In this document: one piece after another, positions 34,945 through 43,604 of the stretch
Position numbering within the stretch: position 1 is the first letter of the stretch
Layout: each line of letters opens with the position of its first letter
Origin: Defluviitaleaceae bacterium
GTDB lineage: Bacteria; Bacillota; Clostridia; Lachnospirales; WQUN01
DNA length: 64,000 nucleotides
NCBI GenBank assembly: GCA_009784025.1
Contig: WQVK01000001.1
Location: 40,838-104,837, forward strand
Reading direction: 5' to 3'
Notes under the pieces: model-generated
The model's input: only the letters and a program-made list of their open reading frames with translations
Database searches by the model: none
Told to the model about the DNA's origin: nothing
Position numbers and translations under genes: made by a program

Positions 34945-35610
34945 ATGCGCAGAATAATAGAGCTGCCTAACTACACAATAGGCGAGGAACGCTTTAATAT
35001 GATTACCCATATCGTGGGCGGTGGGCTTGGGCTTGCGGCGCTTCTGGCATGCGTTATTGTGGCGGCGTTCCACCAGAATGTTTGGGGCGTGGTTAGCGGC
35101 GCGATTTATGGCTTTATGGTGATTTTGCTGTTCACCATGTCTAGCATCTACCATGGCCTTAAAATTGGCAAGCCGAAGCGGGTGTTTAGGGTGCTGGACC
35201 ATTGCACAATTTACCTGCTTATTGCCGGAACATACACCCCGGTAGTGCTGGGGCAGTTTCGCCAGGAGTTCCCATTGGATGCATGGCTTATTTTTGGCGC
35301 AATATGGGGGCTGGCAGCCATTGGCGTAACCTTAACCGCCATAGACCGCAAGCGGTTCGCCAAATTTGCCATGGTATGTTACCTTGGCATGGGCTGGATG
35401 GTTGTGTTTAGGATAAACAGGCTGCTAGAAGTGCTGGGCGTGCCTTTCTTTGTGCTGCTGCTGGTAGGCGGTGTGCTGTACACCTTAGGCGCAGTATTCT
35501 ACGGCATTGGCAAGAAGAAAAAATACATGCATTCTGTATTTCATTTGTTTGTGAATGCCGCGTCTATATTGCATTCTGTGGCTATTGCTACTTTTGTTAT
35601 GGCGGTGTAG
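34945..35610 (+). CDS. hemolysin III family (PAQR-like) membrane protein
   Basis: A 221-residue integral membrane protein with about seven transmembrane segments and the PAQR/HlyIII motifs SSIYHG, LDHCTIYLLIAGTYTP and HSVFHLFVNAASILHS, whose His, Ser and Asp residues form the metal site in this superfamily. Bacterial members have been linked to membrane-fluidity homeostasis. It starts one base after the VOC stop, so the two form an operon. Confidence 0.92.
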   Translation: MRRIIELPNYTIGEERFNMITHIVGGGLGLAALLACVIVAAFHQNVWGVVSGAIYGFMVILLFTMSSIYHGLKIGKPKRVFRVLDHCTIYLLIAGTYTPVVLGQFRQEFPLDAWLIFGAIWGLAAIGVTLTAIDRKRFAKFAMVCYLGMGWMVVFRINRLLEVLGVPFFVLLLVGGVLYTLGAVFYGIGKKKKYMHSVFHLFVNAASILHSVAIATFVMAV

Positions 35611-35621
35611 TTGGTTAGAGC

Positions 35622-35790
35622 CGTGGGGCTTCGCCCCATACCTACTCGCTTTTTCAAAAAAGCGAGTGGAGGCATACCCCGGCGAAGCCGGCGATGCGAA
35701 GCGTCGGGCCGTCCGGCCAGTAAGTGAAGCTTGCGAGAGGGTGTCGGAGGCGAAGCCTCTGACGGTATTAATAAGGTCTTATTTCACAAT
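35622..35790. repeat. family D composite repeat before the flavodoxin gene
   Basis: Contains CGTGGGGCTTCGCCCCA, ACTCGCTTTTTCAAAAAAGC, and ends GGCGAAGCCTCTGACGGTAT. These blocks recur after relA-hemZ, RNase J, yraN, the large fusion gene and the GH10 gene. It probably holds the terminator of the hemolysin III gene. Confidence 0.6.
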
Positions 35791-35868
35791 TTCCCCTTTC
35801 CTTTTTCCCAATATGGTGGTAATATTCATCGTGGACATATTCTTAGGGTTTTGGCAAGGGGCAGGTTT

Positions 35869-36333
35869 ATGGTTTTTTATTACACTTACGGAAGTAAAAC
35901 CGAGGTTTTTGCCAAGGCGCTGGGTGAATTTTTAAAGCAGCCTACCTATAAGCTTGAGTCAGATTTAAATGATAGGGCTGGGTTTTCGTTTATGTTTAAG
36001 GCGGTGCGGCTTGCGCTGGCCAAAAAGGCGTACCCCGTGCGCAATATGCCGGTGGATAAACCTGCGGGCAGCATTTTTGTGTGCAGTCCTGTATGGGGCG
36101 GCGGGCTTGCTGCGCCTGCACGATATTTCTTGGAAAATACAGACCTGGCTGGGGTTAGGGTTAATGTTTTGCTGACCGCAGGCATGGTAACAGAAAAATA
36201 CAGGCAAAGAGCCTACGATTATTTAAACCAACTAAACTGTGTGCCGGGTCAGGTGTATCTTTTTGCAGCAACCAGCAAAATCCCACCAGAGCATGATGTT
36301 TTGATAGAGCAATATAGTGAAATAATTAAATAA
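35869..36333 (+). CDS. flavodoxin-like protein
   Basis: A 154-residue protein starting MVFYYTYGSKTEVFAKALG, with the FMN phosphate-binding loop in the form YGSKTE, and SPVWGGGLAAPARYFLE as the second FMN loop. It may serve as an electron carrier or FMN reductase-like protein. The start at 35869 follows AAGGGGCAGG; longer in-frame starts run into repeat sequence. The last codons (YSEIIK) are encoded by TATAGTGAAATAATTAAATAA, which matches the left end of family A, so the C-terminus may derive from an element remnant. mtaB begins 8 bases downstream. Confidence 0.78.
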   Translation: MVFYYTYGSKTEVFAKALGEFLKQPTYKLESDLNDRAGFSFMFKAVRLALAKKAYPVRNMPVDKPAGSIFVCSPVWGGGLAAPARYFLENTDLAGVRVNVLLTAGMVTEKYRQRAYDYLNQLNCVPGQVYLFAATSKIPPEHDVLIEQYSEIIK

Positions 36334-36340
36334 GGAAAAA

Positions 36341-37813
36341 ATGAAAAATATAACCGTGGCCGCCCACACCCTAGGCTGCAAAGTTAATCAATGCGATACA
36401 GAAGCATTGCTTAGCCGCCTAGAAGGCATGGGGTACGGCATAATTAAATTTGACGAGATTGCAGACATATATATAGTGAACACCTGCACAGTGACCCATG
36501 TAAGCGACAAAAAATCGCGGCAGATGATAAACCGCGCAAAACGCCGAAATCCCGGCGCATTTGTTGCGGTTTGCGGGTGTATGGTGAAAGATAAACCCTG
36601 CCCAGAAGGCGTGGACTTTGTTTTTGATGCCCGCAGCCCAGAGGATTTTTTCGCAAAAGCCCAAGAATGGGCGGCCGAAATAAATATCCTGCAGCCAAGT
36701 TCAGTCGGTCGGATTTTCCGACCAACTGAAAAATTTTTGGCGGAAGATACTGCCGGTAGCGTACAGTCTACAGGTTTTGCACCCGGCCATGGGGCGGATG
36801 TGAAATCCGCGGGCACAGTTGAACAGAATCGCCCGCCGCAAAACGCGGCTGATTATAAAAATAGAAATTCCCAAGAAACCGGCAGGGGTTCACAGCCCCC
36901 CAACTTTGTAACTGGCCACGAGGCGAACATGGAATCTTCGGGCGCAGTTAAACGGCATGGCCGCGCCGCCAGGCGCCTGGTGAAGGTGCAGGATGGTTGC
37001 AATCGGTTTTGTGCTTATTGTATTGTGCCTTATGTGCGTGGGCGTGTGGTTAGCCGCCCGGTGGAAGATATAATTGACGAGGTTGTTGCGCATGTAGAAG
37101 CGGGCAGCCTGGAGGTAGTGTTAACCGGTATACAAGTGGCTTCCTATGGGGAGGATACAGGCAGTAGTTTGGCGGCCCTTATAGGGGCGGTTGCGGCTGT
37201 GCCGGGGCTTATGCGCTTGCGGCTAAGCAGCTTCGACCCATGGGTGGTGGACGATGGTTTTGTGCAGGCGGTGGCTGGGGCCGCTAACTTGTGCGACCAT
37301 TTTCATCTATCGCTGCAAAGCGGCTGCGACAGCACGTTGCAGCGCATGAACCGCCGCTACAGCACGGTAGAATATGCTGCCGCAGTGGCCAAGCTGCGGG
37401 CAGCCGCCCCAAAATGTGCCATCACCACGGATATAATCGTGGGCTTCCCCGGCGAGACCGCCCAGGATTTTGCAGACAGTCTGGCCTTTGTAGAAAAAAT
37501 AGGCTTCGCACGGCTGCATGTGTTTGAGTTTTCTAAGCGGGAAGGCACGGCAGCGGCAGAATTCCCGGACCAAATCCCCCAGGCCATAAAAAACACCCGC
37601 GGCGCAGAAATGCGCGAGCTAGCAGCCCGGCTGCAAGATAATTTCCTAAAAGCCCAAATTGGCAGGCAGCATGAAGTGTTGTTTGAAACAGCCAGCAAAG
37701 GGTATTCTACAAATTACTGCCATGTAAAAACCGAAACCAGCAAAAATTTAGCCAATAGCATCCGCAGGCTGAAAATAACCGGGCTTGAAGGGTCAACTTT
37801 GGTAGGGGAATAA
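36341..37813 (+). CDS. mtaB: tRNA t6A37 methylthiotransferase MtaB
   Basis: Radical SAM methylthiotransferase, 490 residues; relatives are near 430. It adds a methylthio group to t6A at position 37 of ANN-decoding tRNAs. The N-terminal UPF0004 domain has LGCKVNQCDTEA, NTCTVTHVSD and CGCMV (cluster Cys). The SAM cluster is C220-x3-C224-x2-C227. Between the two domains, residues about 118-210 form an extra linker: it contains SSVGRIFRPTE, encoded by a family B palindrome (36700-36730), then two related segments of about 25-30 residues. The start has only GGAAAAA upstream. The frame is intact. Confidence 0.93.
   Translation: MKNITVAAHTLGCKVNQCDTEALLSRLEGMGYGIIKFDEIADIYIVNTCTVTHVSDKKSRQMINRAKRRNPGAFVAVCGCMVKDKPCPEGVDFVFDARSPEDFFAKAQEWAAEINILQPSSVGRIFRPTEKFLAEDTAGSVQSTGFAPGHGADVKSAGTVEQNRPPQNAADYKNRNSQETGRGSQPPNFVTGHEANMESSGAVKRHGRAARRLVKVQDGCNRFCAYCIVPYVRGRVVSRPVEDIIDEVVAHVEAGSLEVVLTGIQVASYGEDTGSSLAALIGAVAAVPGLMRLRLSSFDPWVVDDGFVQAVAGAANLCDHFHLSLQSGCDSTLQRMNRRYSTVEYAAAVAKLRAAAPKCAITTDIIVGFPGETAQDFADSLAFVEKIGFARLHVFEFSKREGTAAAEFPDQIPQAIKNTRGAEMRELAARLQDNFLKAQIGRQHEVLFETASKGYSTNYCHVKTETSKNLANSIRRLKITGLEGSTLVGE
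36700..36730. repeat. family B palindrome inside mtaB
   Basis: TTCAGTCGGTCGG and CCGACCAACTGAA around TTTT. It is read as SSVGRIFRPTE (residues 120-130), the same phase as the rnr copy. Confidence 0.9.
36757..36963 (+). repeat. imperfect internal duplication in the mtaB linker
   Basis: Residues around 140-166 (STGFAPGHGADVKSAGTVEQ) and 184-208 (PNFVTGHEANMESSGAVKRH) align with the shared frame F-(A/V)-(P/T)-GH-(G/E)-A-(D/N)-(V/M)-(K/E)-S-(A/S)-G-(T/A)-V. The linker therefore seems to have grown by duplication as well as by the family B insertion. Confidence 0.55.
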
Positions 37814-37819
37814 ACAATA

Positions 37820-37882
37820 AACTATCTGCGTGTACAGCACGCACCCGCAGTGCAGTGGCGGGGATTGGGGCAGCGCCCAATT
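37820..37882 (+). repeat. family H leader element upstream of ireB
   Basis: CAGCACGCACCCGCAG, then GTGGCGGGGATTGGGGCAGC and GCCCAAT. The hairpin ATTGGG..CCCAAT ends 5 bases before ATGGAGG. It closely matches the pspA leader at 4240-4325. Confidence 0.5.
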
Positions 37883-37897
37883 TAAATGGAGGTAATC

Positions 37898-38149
37898 ATG
37901 CGAGACACACAAAAACTTGAAGGCTACAAAAGGGTTTCTCACACAGAGGTAAAAGAAATAATGGAAACGGTTTACCTTGCCCTAAAAGAAAAAGGCTACA
38001 ACCCAATCACCCAAATTGTGGGGTACGTCCTATCTGGTGACCCTACATACATCACCAGCCACCTAAACGCGCGCGCGCTAATAAGCAAGCTTGAAAGGGA
38101 CGAACTCTTGGAAGAAATGGTACGAGAGTTTTTGAAAAATGTGATGTAA
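37898..38149 (+). CDS. ireB: IreB family regulatory phosphoprotein (UPF0297)
   Basis: An 83-residue protein that matches the UPF0297/IreB family over its full length: [41 protein letters not shown] and [16 protein letters not shown]. In Enterococcus, IreB is a substrate of the Ser/Thr kinase IreK that modulates cephalosporin tolerance. The start follows TGGAGGTAATC. Its TAA stop shares a base with the ATG of ruvX. The ireB-ruvX-DUF1292 order is conserved in Firmicutes. Confidence 0.95.
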   Translation: MRDTQKLEGYKRVSHTEVKEIMETVYLALKEKGYNPITQIVGYVLSGDPTYITSHLNARALISKLERDELLEEMVREFLKNVM

Positions 38150-38892
38150 TGGAAACACCACTTTCTACAAAGCCAGACAAGTACATGGGGCTGGATTATG
38201 GCGACAAGACCATTGGCGTAAGCATAGCCAGCGGCAGAGTAGCCACGGGCGTGACCACAATCAAAAAAAACCCGGAAGAAATCCGCCCTGCCCTAAAAGA
38301 GCTGAAAAAGCTAATCGCCCATTACAATGTGACACATATTGTGCTTGGCAACCCAAAAAACCTAAGCGGGGATGAATCCGAACGAAGCGAAAAAACCAAG
38401 CTTTTTAAGGAAAAACTGGAAAGGTACTTCAAAGCGGTTACTGTCATATTATGGGACGAGAGGCTTAGTACCAAGGCAGTATCACGGGTTTTTAACGGCA
38501 AGAAAGCCGATTACAAGAAAAAAGTAGACCAAATGGCGGCAATATATATTTTGCAAGGGTTTATAGACAATTTAAAGGAGGGTAAAATCATGAGCAACGA
38601 GCCGATCGCATGGAACGACGAAAACGAAGAAACCGAAGACATTGTTTTATACAATGAAGATGGCGACGAAATCGCGCTGCAAATCTTGGCAAGCCACGAG
38701 GATGAAAGAGGAATGTTTGTATTAGCGGCAGAAGGCGAAGAAGACGAAGCCGCGCATTTTAAGCTAATCCCAGCCGACGGCGACGAAGATGAAATCATTT
38801 TCGAGCTGGTGGACGAAGAGCATGAAGATTTTGAACATGTATTAAAATTGTTCAAAGAAGATTACGAAGCATTAGGCATCGAGTTAGAATAG
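38149..38892 (+). CDS. ruvX: RuvX (YqgF) Holliday-junction resolvase-like protein fused in frame to DUF1292
   Basis: The open frame of 247 residues joins two normally separate genes. Residues 1-147 are RuvX/YqgF: MGLDYGDKTIGVSIA with the first catalytic Asp, IVLGNPKNLSG, and WDERLST. YqgF is linked to 16S rRNA end processing and Holliday junction resolution. Residues 148-247 are an acidic DUF1292 domain. No stop codon separates them, yet AAAGGAGGG precedes an ATG at 38590 exactly at the domain boundary. The sequence therefore permits a full fusion protein, a separate DUF1292 protein, or both. The ATG overlaps the ireB stop. Confidence 0.9.
   Translation: METPLSTKPDKYMGLDYGDKTIGVSIASGRVATGVTTIKKNPEEIRPALKELKKLIAHYNVTHIVLGNPKNLSGDESERSEKTKLFKEKLERYFKAVTVILWDERLSTKAVSRVFNGKKADYKKKVDQMAAIYILQGFIDNLKEGKIMSNEPIAWNDENEETEDIVLYNEDGDEIALQILASHEDERGMFVLAAEGEEDEAAHFKLIPADGDEDEIIFELVDEEHEDFEHVLKLFKEDYEALGIELE
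38590..38892 (+). CDS. DUF1292 protein, internal start within the ruvX frame
   Basis: Alternative product of 100 residues starting MSNEPIAWNDENEE. It matches the short acidic DUF1292 (YrzB-like) proteins encoded after ruvX in Firmicutes, of unknown function. The ribosome binding site AAAGGAGGG lies 6 bases before the ATG. In relatives this is a separate gene; here it is in the same frame as ruvX with no intervening stop. The TAG stop touches family C copy 5. Confidence 0.75.
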   Translation: MSNEPIAWNDENEETEDIVLYNEDGDEIALQILASHEDERGMFVLAAEGEEDEAAHFKLIPADGDEDEIIFELVDEEHEDFEHVLKLFKEDYEALGIELE

Positions 38893-39003
38893 GCTTTTGC
38901 TTCTTCTGAGGTAACCCGGAAGAAACCGGGCGGCACGAAGTGCCGGGTTCGCCAAGCGAACCTTATGAAATCACGGTTTTCGTGATTCCAGAAGAACTCT
39001 AAT
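38890..39003. repeat. family C element, copy 5 (with GC-rich insert)
   Basis: TAGGCTTTTGCTTCTTCTGA to AGAAGAACTCTA. The middle carries CCCGG..CCGGG and GGTTCG..CGAACC hairpins shared with copy 1. Its first TAG is the DUF1292 stop codon. Confidence 0.75.
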
Positions 39004-39023
39004 AGAAAAAGGACGGTATTATT

Positions 39024-40700
39024 TTGCCAGCAAAAAAGAGTAAATTAAGAGTTTTTTCACTTGGCGGCCACGGCGAAGTTGGAAAAAACATGACTGTATT
39101 AGAATACGGTAACGATATCATTATCATAGACTGTGGCGTGGCATTCCCACAGGACGAAATGCTAGGGATTGACCTGGTTATACCAGATTTCACATACCTG
39201 CAACAAAACGCCGAGAAAATCCGCGGGCTGTTTCTCACACATGGCCATGAGGACCATGTGGGCAGCGTCCCGTACTTCCTACGGGAGGTAAAAACAAAAC
39301 TTTTTGCCACAAAACTAACCCTGGGCCTTGTTAGCAACAAACTGAAAGAACATGGCCTGCTAAACCAGACAGAAATGGAAGTAGTGCCAGTAGGCAGCAC
39401 AATTACCGCAGGTTGCTTCAAGGTAGAGTTTATCCGGGTTAACCATTCCATTGCAGATGCGGTGGCTTTCTCCATAACAACCCCTGTAGGGGTGGTAATA
39501 CATTCTGGCGACTTTAAAGTGGATTTCACGCCCATACAGGGCGATGTGATAGACCTGCAACGCTTTGGCGAGCTTGGCCGCAAGGGCGTAAAACTTCTGC
39601 TTTGCGAAAGCACAAACATCCACAATAAAGGCTACACCATGAGCGAACGTAGCATAGGTAAAACTTTCGAGAGGGTGTTTGAGGATTCCCCCACACAGCG
39701 GCTTATTGTGGCCATGTTCTCGTCACATATAGACCGGATACAGCAGGTGCTAAATTCTGCGGTGCAGCATAGGCGCAAGGTGATGTTTCTTGGCCGCAGC
39801 ATGGTTAACGCCGTAAAAACCGCAACAGAGCTAGGTTACCTTACCGCACCGCCGGGGCTGGTTATAGATGTGTCTGAGACCCGCAACTACACCCCAAACC
39901 AGCTAGTTATCATCACCACAGGCAGTCAAGGTGAGCCAATGGCGGCTCTAAGCCGCATGGCATCCAACGACCACAGGCAAATCACCATCACCCAAAGCGA
40001 TAAGGTGATAATCTCCGCCTCGCCAATACCTGGCAACGAGAAGTTGGTATCCCGCGTGATAAACGATCTTATGAAACACGGTGCGGAAGTAATCTACGAA
40101 GGCCTGATGGAAGTCCATGTTTCTGGCCATGCCAAGGAAGAAGAGTTAAAGCTAATCCACGCGCTAATCCGCCCAGAATACTTTATGCCAATACATGGCG
40201 AGTTCCGCCACCTATCCCACCACAAGCAGCTTGCAATGGATATGGGAATGCCCAAGGAAAATATCTTCATAACAGACATAGGCGAAGTGCTAGAAGTTTC
40301 TAACACAGATGCAAAAATGGTGGGCACAGTGCCGTCCGGCCAGCTTCTTGTAGACGGCCTTGGCGTGGGCGATGTAGGCAATATAGTGCTGCGCGACAGG
40401 AAGCATTTATCTGAAGATGGCCTAATAATTGCCGCCGTAGGCGTTAACCTAGACGATGGCTACTGCCACTTTATATCCGGCCCAGACATAATAAGCCGCG
40501 GCTTCGTTTTTGTACGAGAATCCGACGACCTCATGGCCGGCGCAAAAAACGTAGTAAAGAAAACCCTGCACGAACTAGAAGACAAAAACACCACAGACAA
40601 ACAATACATCCGCACAAAAATAAAAGACGACCTGCGGGAATATATCTGGCAAAAAACAAAGAGAAACCCGATGATATTCCCTGTGTTGGTTGATATGTAG
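39024..40700 (+). CDS. rnj: ribonuclease J
   Basis: Metallo-beta-lactamase/beta-CASP ribonuclease, 558 residues, the usual RNase J length. Zinc motifs HGHEDHVGS near residue 75 and HSGDFKVD near 165, the beta-CASP SSHIDR near 235, HVSGHA near 370, and a C-terminal domain. It acts as 5'-3' exonuclease and endonuclease in mRNA decay and rRNA maturation. The start is TTG at 39024 after AAAAGGACGG. Neighbouring ireB-ruvX genes are separated from it by family C copy 5. Confidence 0.95.
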   Translation: MPAKKSKLRVFSLGGHGEVGKNMTVLEYGNDIIIIDCGVAFPQDEMLGIDLVIPDFTYLQQNAEKIRGLFLTHGHEDHVGSVPYFLREVKTKLFATKLTLGLVSNKLKEHGLLNQTEMEVVPVGSTITAGCFKVEFIRVNHSIADAVAFSITTPVGVVIHSGDFKVDFTPIQGDVIDLQRFGELGRKGVKLLLCESTNIHNKGYTMSERSIGKTFERVFEDSPTQRLIVAMFSSHIDRIQQVLNSAVQHRRKVMFLGRSMVNAVKTATELGYLTAPPGLVIDVSETRNYTPNQLVIITTGSQGEPMAALSRMASNDHRQITITQSDKVIISASPIPGNEKLVSRVINDLMKHGAEVIYEGLMEVHVSGHAKEEELKLIHALIRPEYFMPIHGEFRHLSHHKQLAMDMGMPKENIFITDIGEVLEVSNTDAKMVGTVPSGQLLVDGLGVGDVGNIVLRDRKHLSEDGLIIAAVGVNLDDGYCHFISGPDIISRGFVFVRESDDLMAGAKNVVKKTLHELEDKNTTDKQYIRTKIKDDLREYIWQKTKRNPMIFPVLVDM

Positions 40701-40705
40701 TTGCT

Positions 40706-40795
40706 TTAAAACCGTCAGAGGCTTCGCCCCCAATACCTCCAAAAAGTTTAATGTTTGGAGGTGTTGGGGGTGGAGACTTGGCGGTTTTTATTTTT
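40706..40795. terminator. family D module with terminator after RNase J
   Basis: Hairpin TACCTCCAAA/TTTGGAGGTGTTG followed further on by GGCGGTTTTTATTTTTT, whose GGCGGTTTT pairs with AAAACCGTC at the left end. The 290-base gap to the next gene otherwise holds only a family B copy and the next gene's leader. Confidence 0.65.
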
Positions 40796-40814
40796 TGCAT
40801 GGGCGGGGTGGGGA

Positions 40815-40853
40815 AAAATTCAGTTGGTCGGATTTTCCGACCAACTGAATTTT
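40815..40853. repeat. family B palindrome, copy 6
   Basis: Perfect 39-bp palindrome, ends AAAATTCAG/CTGAATTTT, core TTGGTCGGATTTTCCGACCA. Confidence 0.9.
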
Positions 40854-40991
40854 GTCGTGCAGCAAGGTTGCGGTAAAGCAACTTTTGGAGATGGGCGTAT
40901 ACTTGCAATATGTGGCAAGTTATAGCCACAACTATAACAATTGCATCCACCCAAAATATATGCGACAATACCCCAAAACAGGAGGCCTACT

Positions 40992-41948
40992 ATGAAAATA
41001 ATAATCCCAATAGTCCTATCCATCCTAGCAATCGCGCCATTCGTAGCCCATGCTAGCGAATCTGCATCAATCAACATACAAGTAAACGAGCGCAGCTTCC
41101 AATTCGAAGCCCGCAACATAGACGGCACACTCTACTTCCGCCATGTAGATGTGGCAACCATGCTACAAGGCCATTTCGCCGAAACCATCCTCCGGCGGGA
41201 AATAGAGCGGGCCGTTCAATCCGCAGCTCGCCGCATTCGCGAAGATAACCTCCACCAAAGGCCGCAAGGCCACGTCGGTTACATAAGCCTGCGCGAAATC
41301 TCCCAGCAGCTAGGCTTTCGCCTGGCATGGGTGCCCACCCGCAGCATGGTTATCGTAGACATCTCTCAGCCCTTTACAGAAATCACATTCACCCAGCAGC
41401 CCCTGCCAGAATATGTACTGGATATCATCCGGGGCAGCAGCTTCCACGACCACACCCCATTCGACTATTCCTACCTAACATATTTAACCATCACCCATGT
41501 AAACTTCGAAGGCCAATACCAGCTTGGCCATATGATAGTAGCCGCCGAACTTGGCGAAGAAGTTCTCCATATCTTCCGCGATATCTTCGATGCACGCTTC
41601 CCCATAGCCCGCATCCGCCTTATAGACTTCTACGGTGCGCAAGACTACCCCTCCATGGCAGACAATAACTCTGTAGCTTTCAATTTCCGCAACATAGCCG
41701 GCACAAACACCCTTTCACGCCACGCACTTGGCCGCGCCATAGACATAAACCCCATCCAAAACCCATATATTCGCGGCAGCACAATCTGGCCAGCCGCAGG
41801 TTCTGCCTACCTAGACCGCACAAATATCCGCCCCGGCATGATAACCCCCGGCTGCCCCGCCTACACAGCCTTCACCTCACGCGGCTGGATATGGGGCGGC
41901 CACTGGCGCAGCCCGCTAGATTATCACCATTTTGAACGGCTGAATTAA
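40992..41948 (+). CDS. secreted M15-type peptidoglycan peptidase
   Basis: A 318-residue secreted protein: signal peptide 1-22, a copper-amine-oxidase-like fold near 25-125 (YFRHVDVATMLQ, ISLREISQQLGFRLAW), and a C-terminal M15 peptidase. The zinc motif reads SRHALGRAIDINPIQNPY near residues 252-269, and YHHFERLN closes the protein with the last zinc His. This is the M15C/CwlK-like layout, cutting L-Ala-D-Glu or D-Ala bonds of peptidoglycan. The start at 40992 follows CAGGAGGCCTACT. Confidence 0.85.
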   Translation: MKIIIPIVLSILAIAPFVAHASESASINIQVNERSFQFEARNIDGTLYFRHVDVATMLQGHFAETILRREIERAVQSAARRIREDNLHQRPQGHVGYISLREISQQLGFRLAWVPTRSMVIVDISQPFTEITFTQQPLPEYVLDIIRGSSFHDHTPFDYSYLTYLTITHVNFEGQYQLGHMIVAAELGEEVLHIFRDIFDARFPIARIRLIDFYGAQDYPSMADNNSVAFNFRNIAGTNTLSRHALGRAIDINPIQNPYIRGSTIWPAAGSAYLDRTNIRPGMITPGCPAYTAFTSRGWIWGGHWRSPLDYHHFERLN

Positions 41949-41971
41949 AACCATGGGTTTCACCCACGGTC

Positions 41972-42163
41972 TTAAAACAACATCATAACATTATTAGCCA
42001 AATAAAATAGTAAAAAGAACAGCACGAATGCGGATATGGCCAGAAGCGCTTTGCCAAATTTTATTTGACGGCGGGCGCGCTGTGCATATTGTTTGCGGTA
42101 CTTTGCTGCGCAGGCGGCTTTTTTGTGTTGCGTTAGGTCAAATTTGTCTTCTAGTGGGGTCAT
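41972..42163 (-). CDS. small single-TM protein of unknown function
   Basis: A 63-residue protein: a basic, Lys/Arg/Gln-rich N-terminal half (residues 8-37) and one C-terminal transmembrane helix (about 38-62). It would be a tail-anchored protein with its positive part in the cytoplasm. The start at 42163 follows AAAAGGAGGCCCGC. It is divergent from the M23 peptidase gene. No family is recognised. Confidence 0.6.
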   Translation of the reverse strand: MTPLEDKFDLTQHKKAACAAKYRKQYAQRARRQIKFGKALLAISAFVLFFLLFYLANNVMMLF

Positions 42164-42287
42164 GCGGGCCTCCTTTTCGTGTAAGTTACTACATATAGAT
42201 GTTTTACCACATGGTATTAGATATGTAAAGCGGGGCGGGACAGTTAATAAATATTTAACAATTGGTTTAAATGTTTGTAAATTTTGC

Positions 42288-42316
42288 TTGATGTTTTGTT
42301 TCCTATCTGTTATAAT
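42288..42316 (+). promoter_or_regulatory. sigma-A-type promoter of the M23 peptidase gene
   Basis: TTGATG, a 17-base spacer and a perfect TATAAT, about 50 bases before the start codon. Confidence 0.75.
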
Positions 42317-42368
42317 GCAGGTACAATATCTAGGAACTGGCCAGCGGCCAATCTTATTGGAGGTAGTA

Positions 42369-43571
42369 ATGTTTTTCAAAAGTTTTTTGAAGGATGGAAC
42401 TCTGCCAAAGTCACGCCCAGCAGTAAAAAAGGTAAGCGAGTTTATAAACAATAAATCACATAAGCAGAAAAAATACATCTCCCTAATGCTTGTGCCGTCT
42501 TATAGCGGCGGTAAGACCCGGAGCTTGCGTATTCCTCGCGGTGTTTTTCATGGAGTGCTGGCCTGTATGCTGGTTATATCGGCAGTTGTGGCCGGTTTTT
42601 ATCTGCGCTCTAATTATCATATGCGGGCCGCTCACGATTCCCGTGTGGAAAGAGACGAGCTGGCAGAGAATTTTGCAGAATTCCAAAACGAAGCAGAAAA
42701 CATACAAAGCGACCTAATAGACGCAGTGATACAAGTGTACGAAAGGTACAGCGAGGTACAGCAAAGCACCCAAAACAGAATAGATTCACAAAGAGTAGAG
42801 CATCAAAGCGCTCTAGAGATTTTATGGGAACAATTTGAGGAATTTGAAGAAATGTTGCGGGAGCTTGAAGAGGCCCAAAGAGCCGCAATTGAAGGGCTTC
42901 GCCATCGGGCAGAAATTATACCGCCCATCGCAGATATTCTAAACCAAATGGAAGAATCAAGAGAGGCAATAGTTGCCGCCGCGCCTCTGCCAGCAACGCC
43001 GCTTGCACAGCCTGTGGCAGCATCTGTCGGTTTCATGAGCTTTGGCGGCCAGCCACAGCTTACAGAAGAAGAACTCCAGGCCAGAATAGACGGCCTAATG
43101 CATGAAATCAACCTGCAAGGCTTGCTGCTTAGCAACCTGTCTTCGTATCGCCAGCGCATGGACGGCTACCTACGCAATTATCCTACGCTTTGGCCAGTGG
43201 CGCGTGAAATCTCCTCTGGTTTTGGCTGGCGGCGCAACCCAATGGGCGGCGGTGGCAGCGAGCACCATAACGGCGTGGACATTCCAGCCCCGCGCGGCAC
43301 AGCCATAATGGCAGCCGGCGGTGGCACAGTTACCTTCGTGGGCTGGCGCAACGGCTATGGCAACACCATAGTAATAAACCACGGCGGCGGAATAACCACA
43401 AAATACGCCCATAACAGCTACAACCGCGTAGCCGTAGGCCAAGTAGTAGAACGCGGCCATATAATAGGTGACGTAGGCACCACAGGCCGCACCACAGGCC
43501 CACATGTTCACTTTGAAGTGCTCATAAACGATGTGCCAGTAGACCCAATAGCATTCATGCATGAAAGATAA
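42369..43571 (+). CDS. membrane-anchored M23 peptidase with coiled coil
   Basis: A 400-residue protein: basic cytoplasmic N-terminus, one transmembrane helix (about 62-82), an extracytoplasmic coiled coil (about 90-185, rich in Glu/Gln), and a C-terminal M23 domain (about 275-400). The zinc motifs HNGVDIPAPRG near 300 and GPHVHFEV near 378 are intact, so it may be an active endopeptidase rather than an EnvC-like activator. The start at 42369 follows TGGAGGTAGTA; longer in-frame starts would overlap the opposite gene. Bactofilin follows 33 bases after the stop, a pair often linked to cell shape. Confidence 0.92.
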   Translation: MFFKSFLKDGTLPKSRPAVKKVSEFINNKSHKQKKYISLMLVPSYSGGKTRSLRIPRGVFHGVLACMLVISAVVAGFYLRSNYHMRAAHDSRVERDELAENFAEFQNEAENIQSDLIDAVIQVYERYSEVQQSTQNRIDSQRVEHQSALEILWEQFEEFEEMLRELEEAQRAAIEGLRHRAEIIPPIADILNQMEESREAIVAAAPLPATPLAQPVAASVGFMSFGGQPQLTEEELQARIDGLMHEINLQGLLLSNLSSYRQRMDGYLRNYPTLWPVAREISSGFGWRRNPMGGGGSEHHNGVDIPAPRGTAIMAAGGGTVTFVGWRNGYGNTIVINHGGGITTKYAHNSYNRVAVGQVVERGHIIGDVGTTGRTTGPHVHFEVLINDVPVDPIAFMHER

Positions 43572-43604
43572 GCCCAATAAACAACCCGCCCATGGAGGCA
43601 AAAT

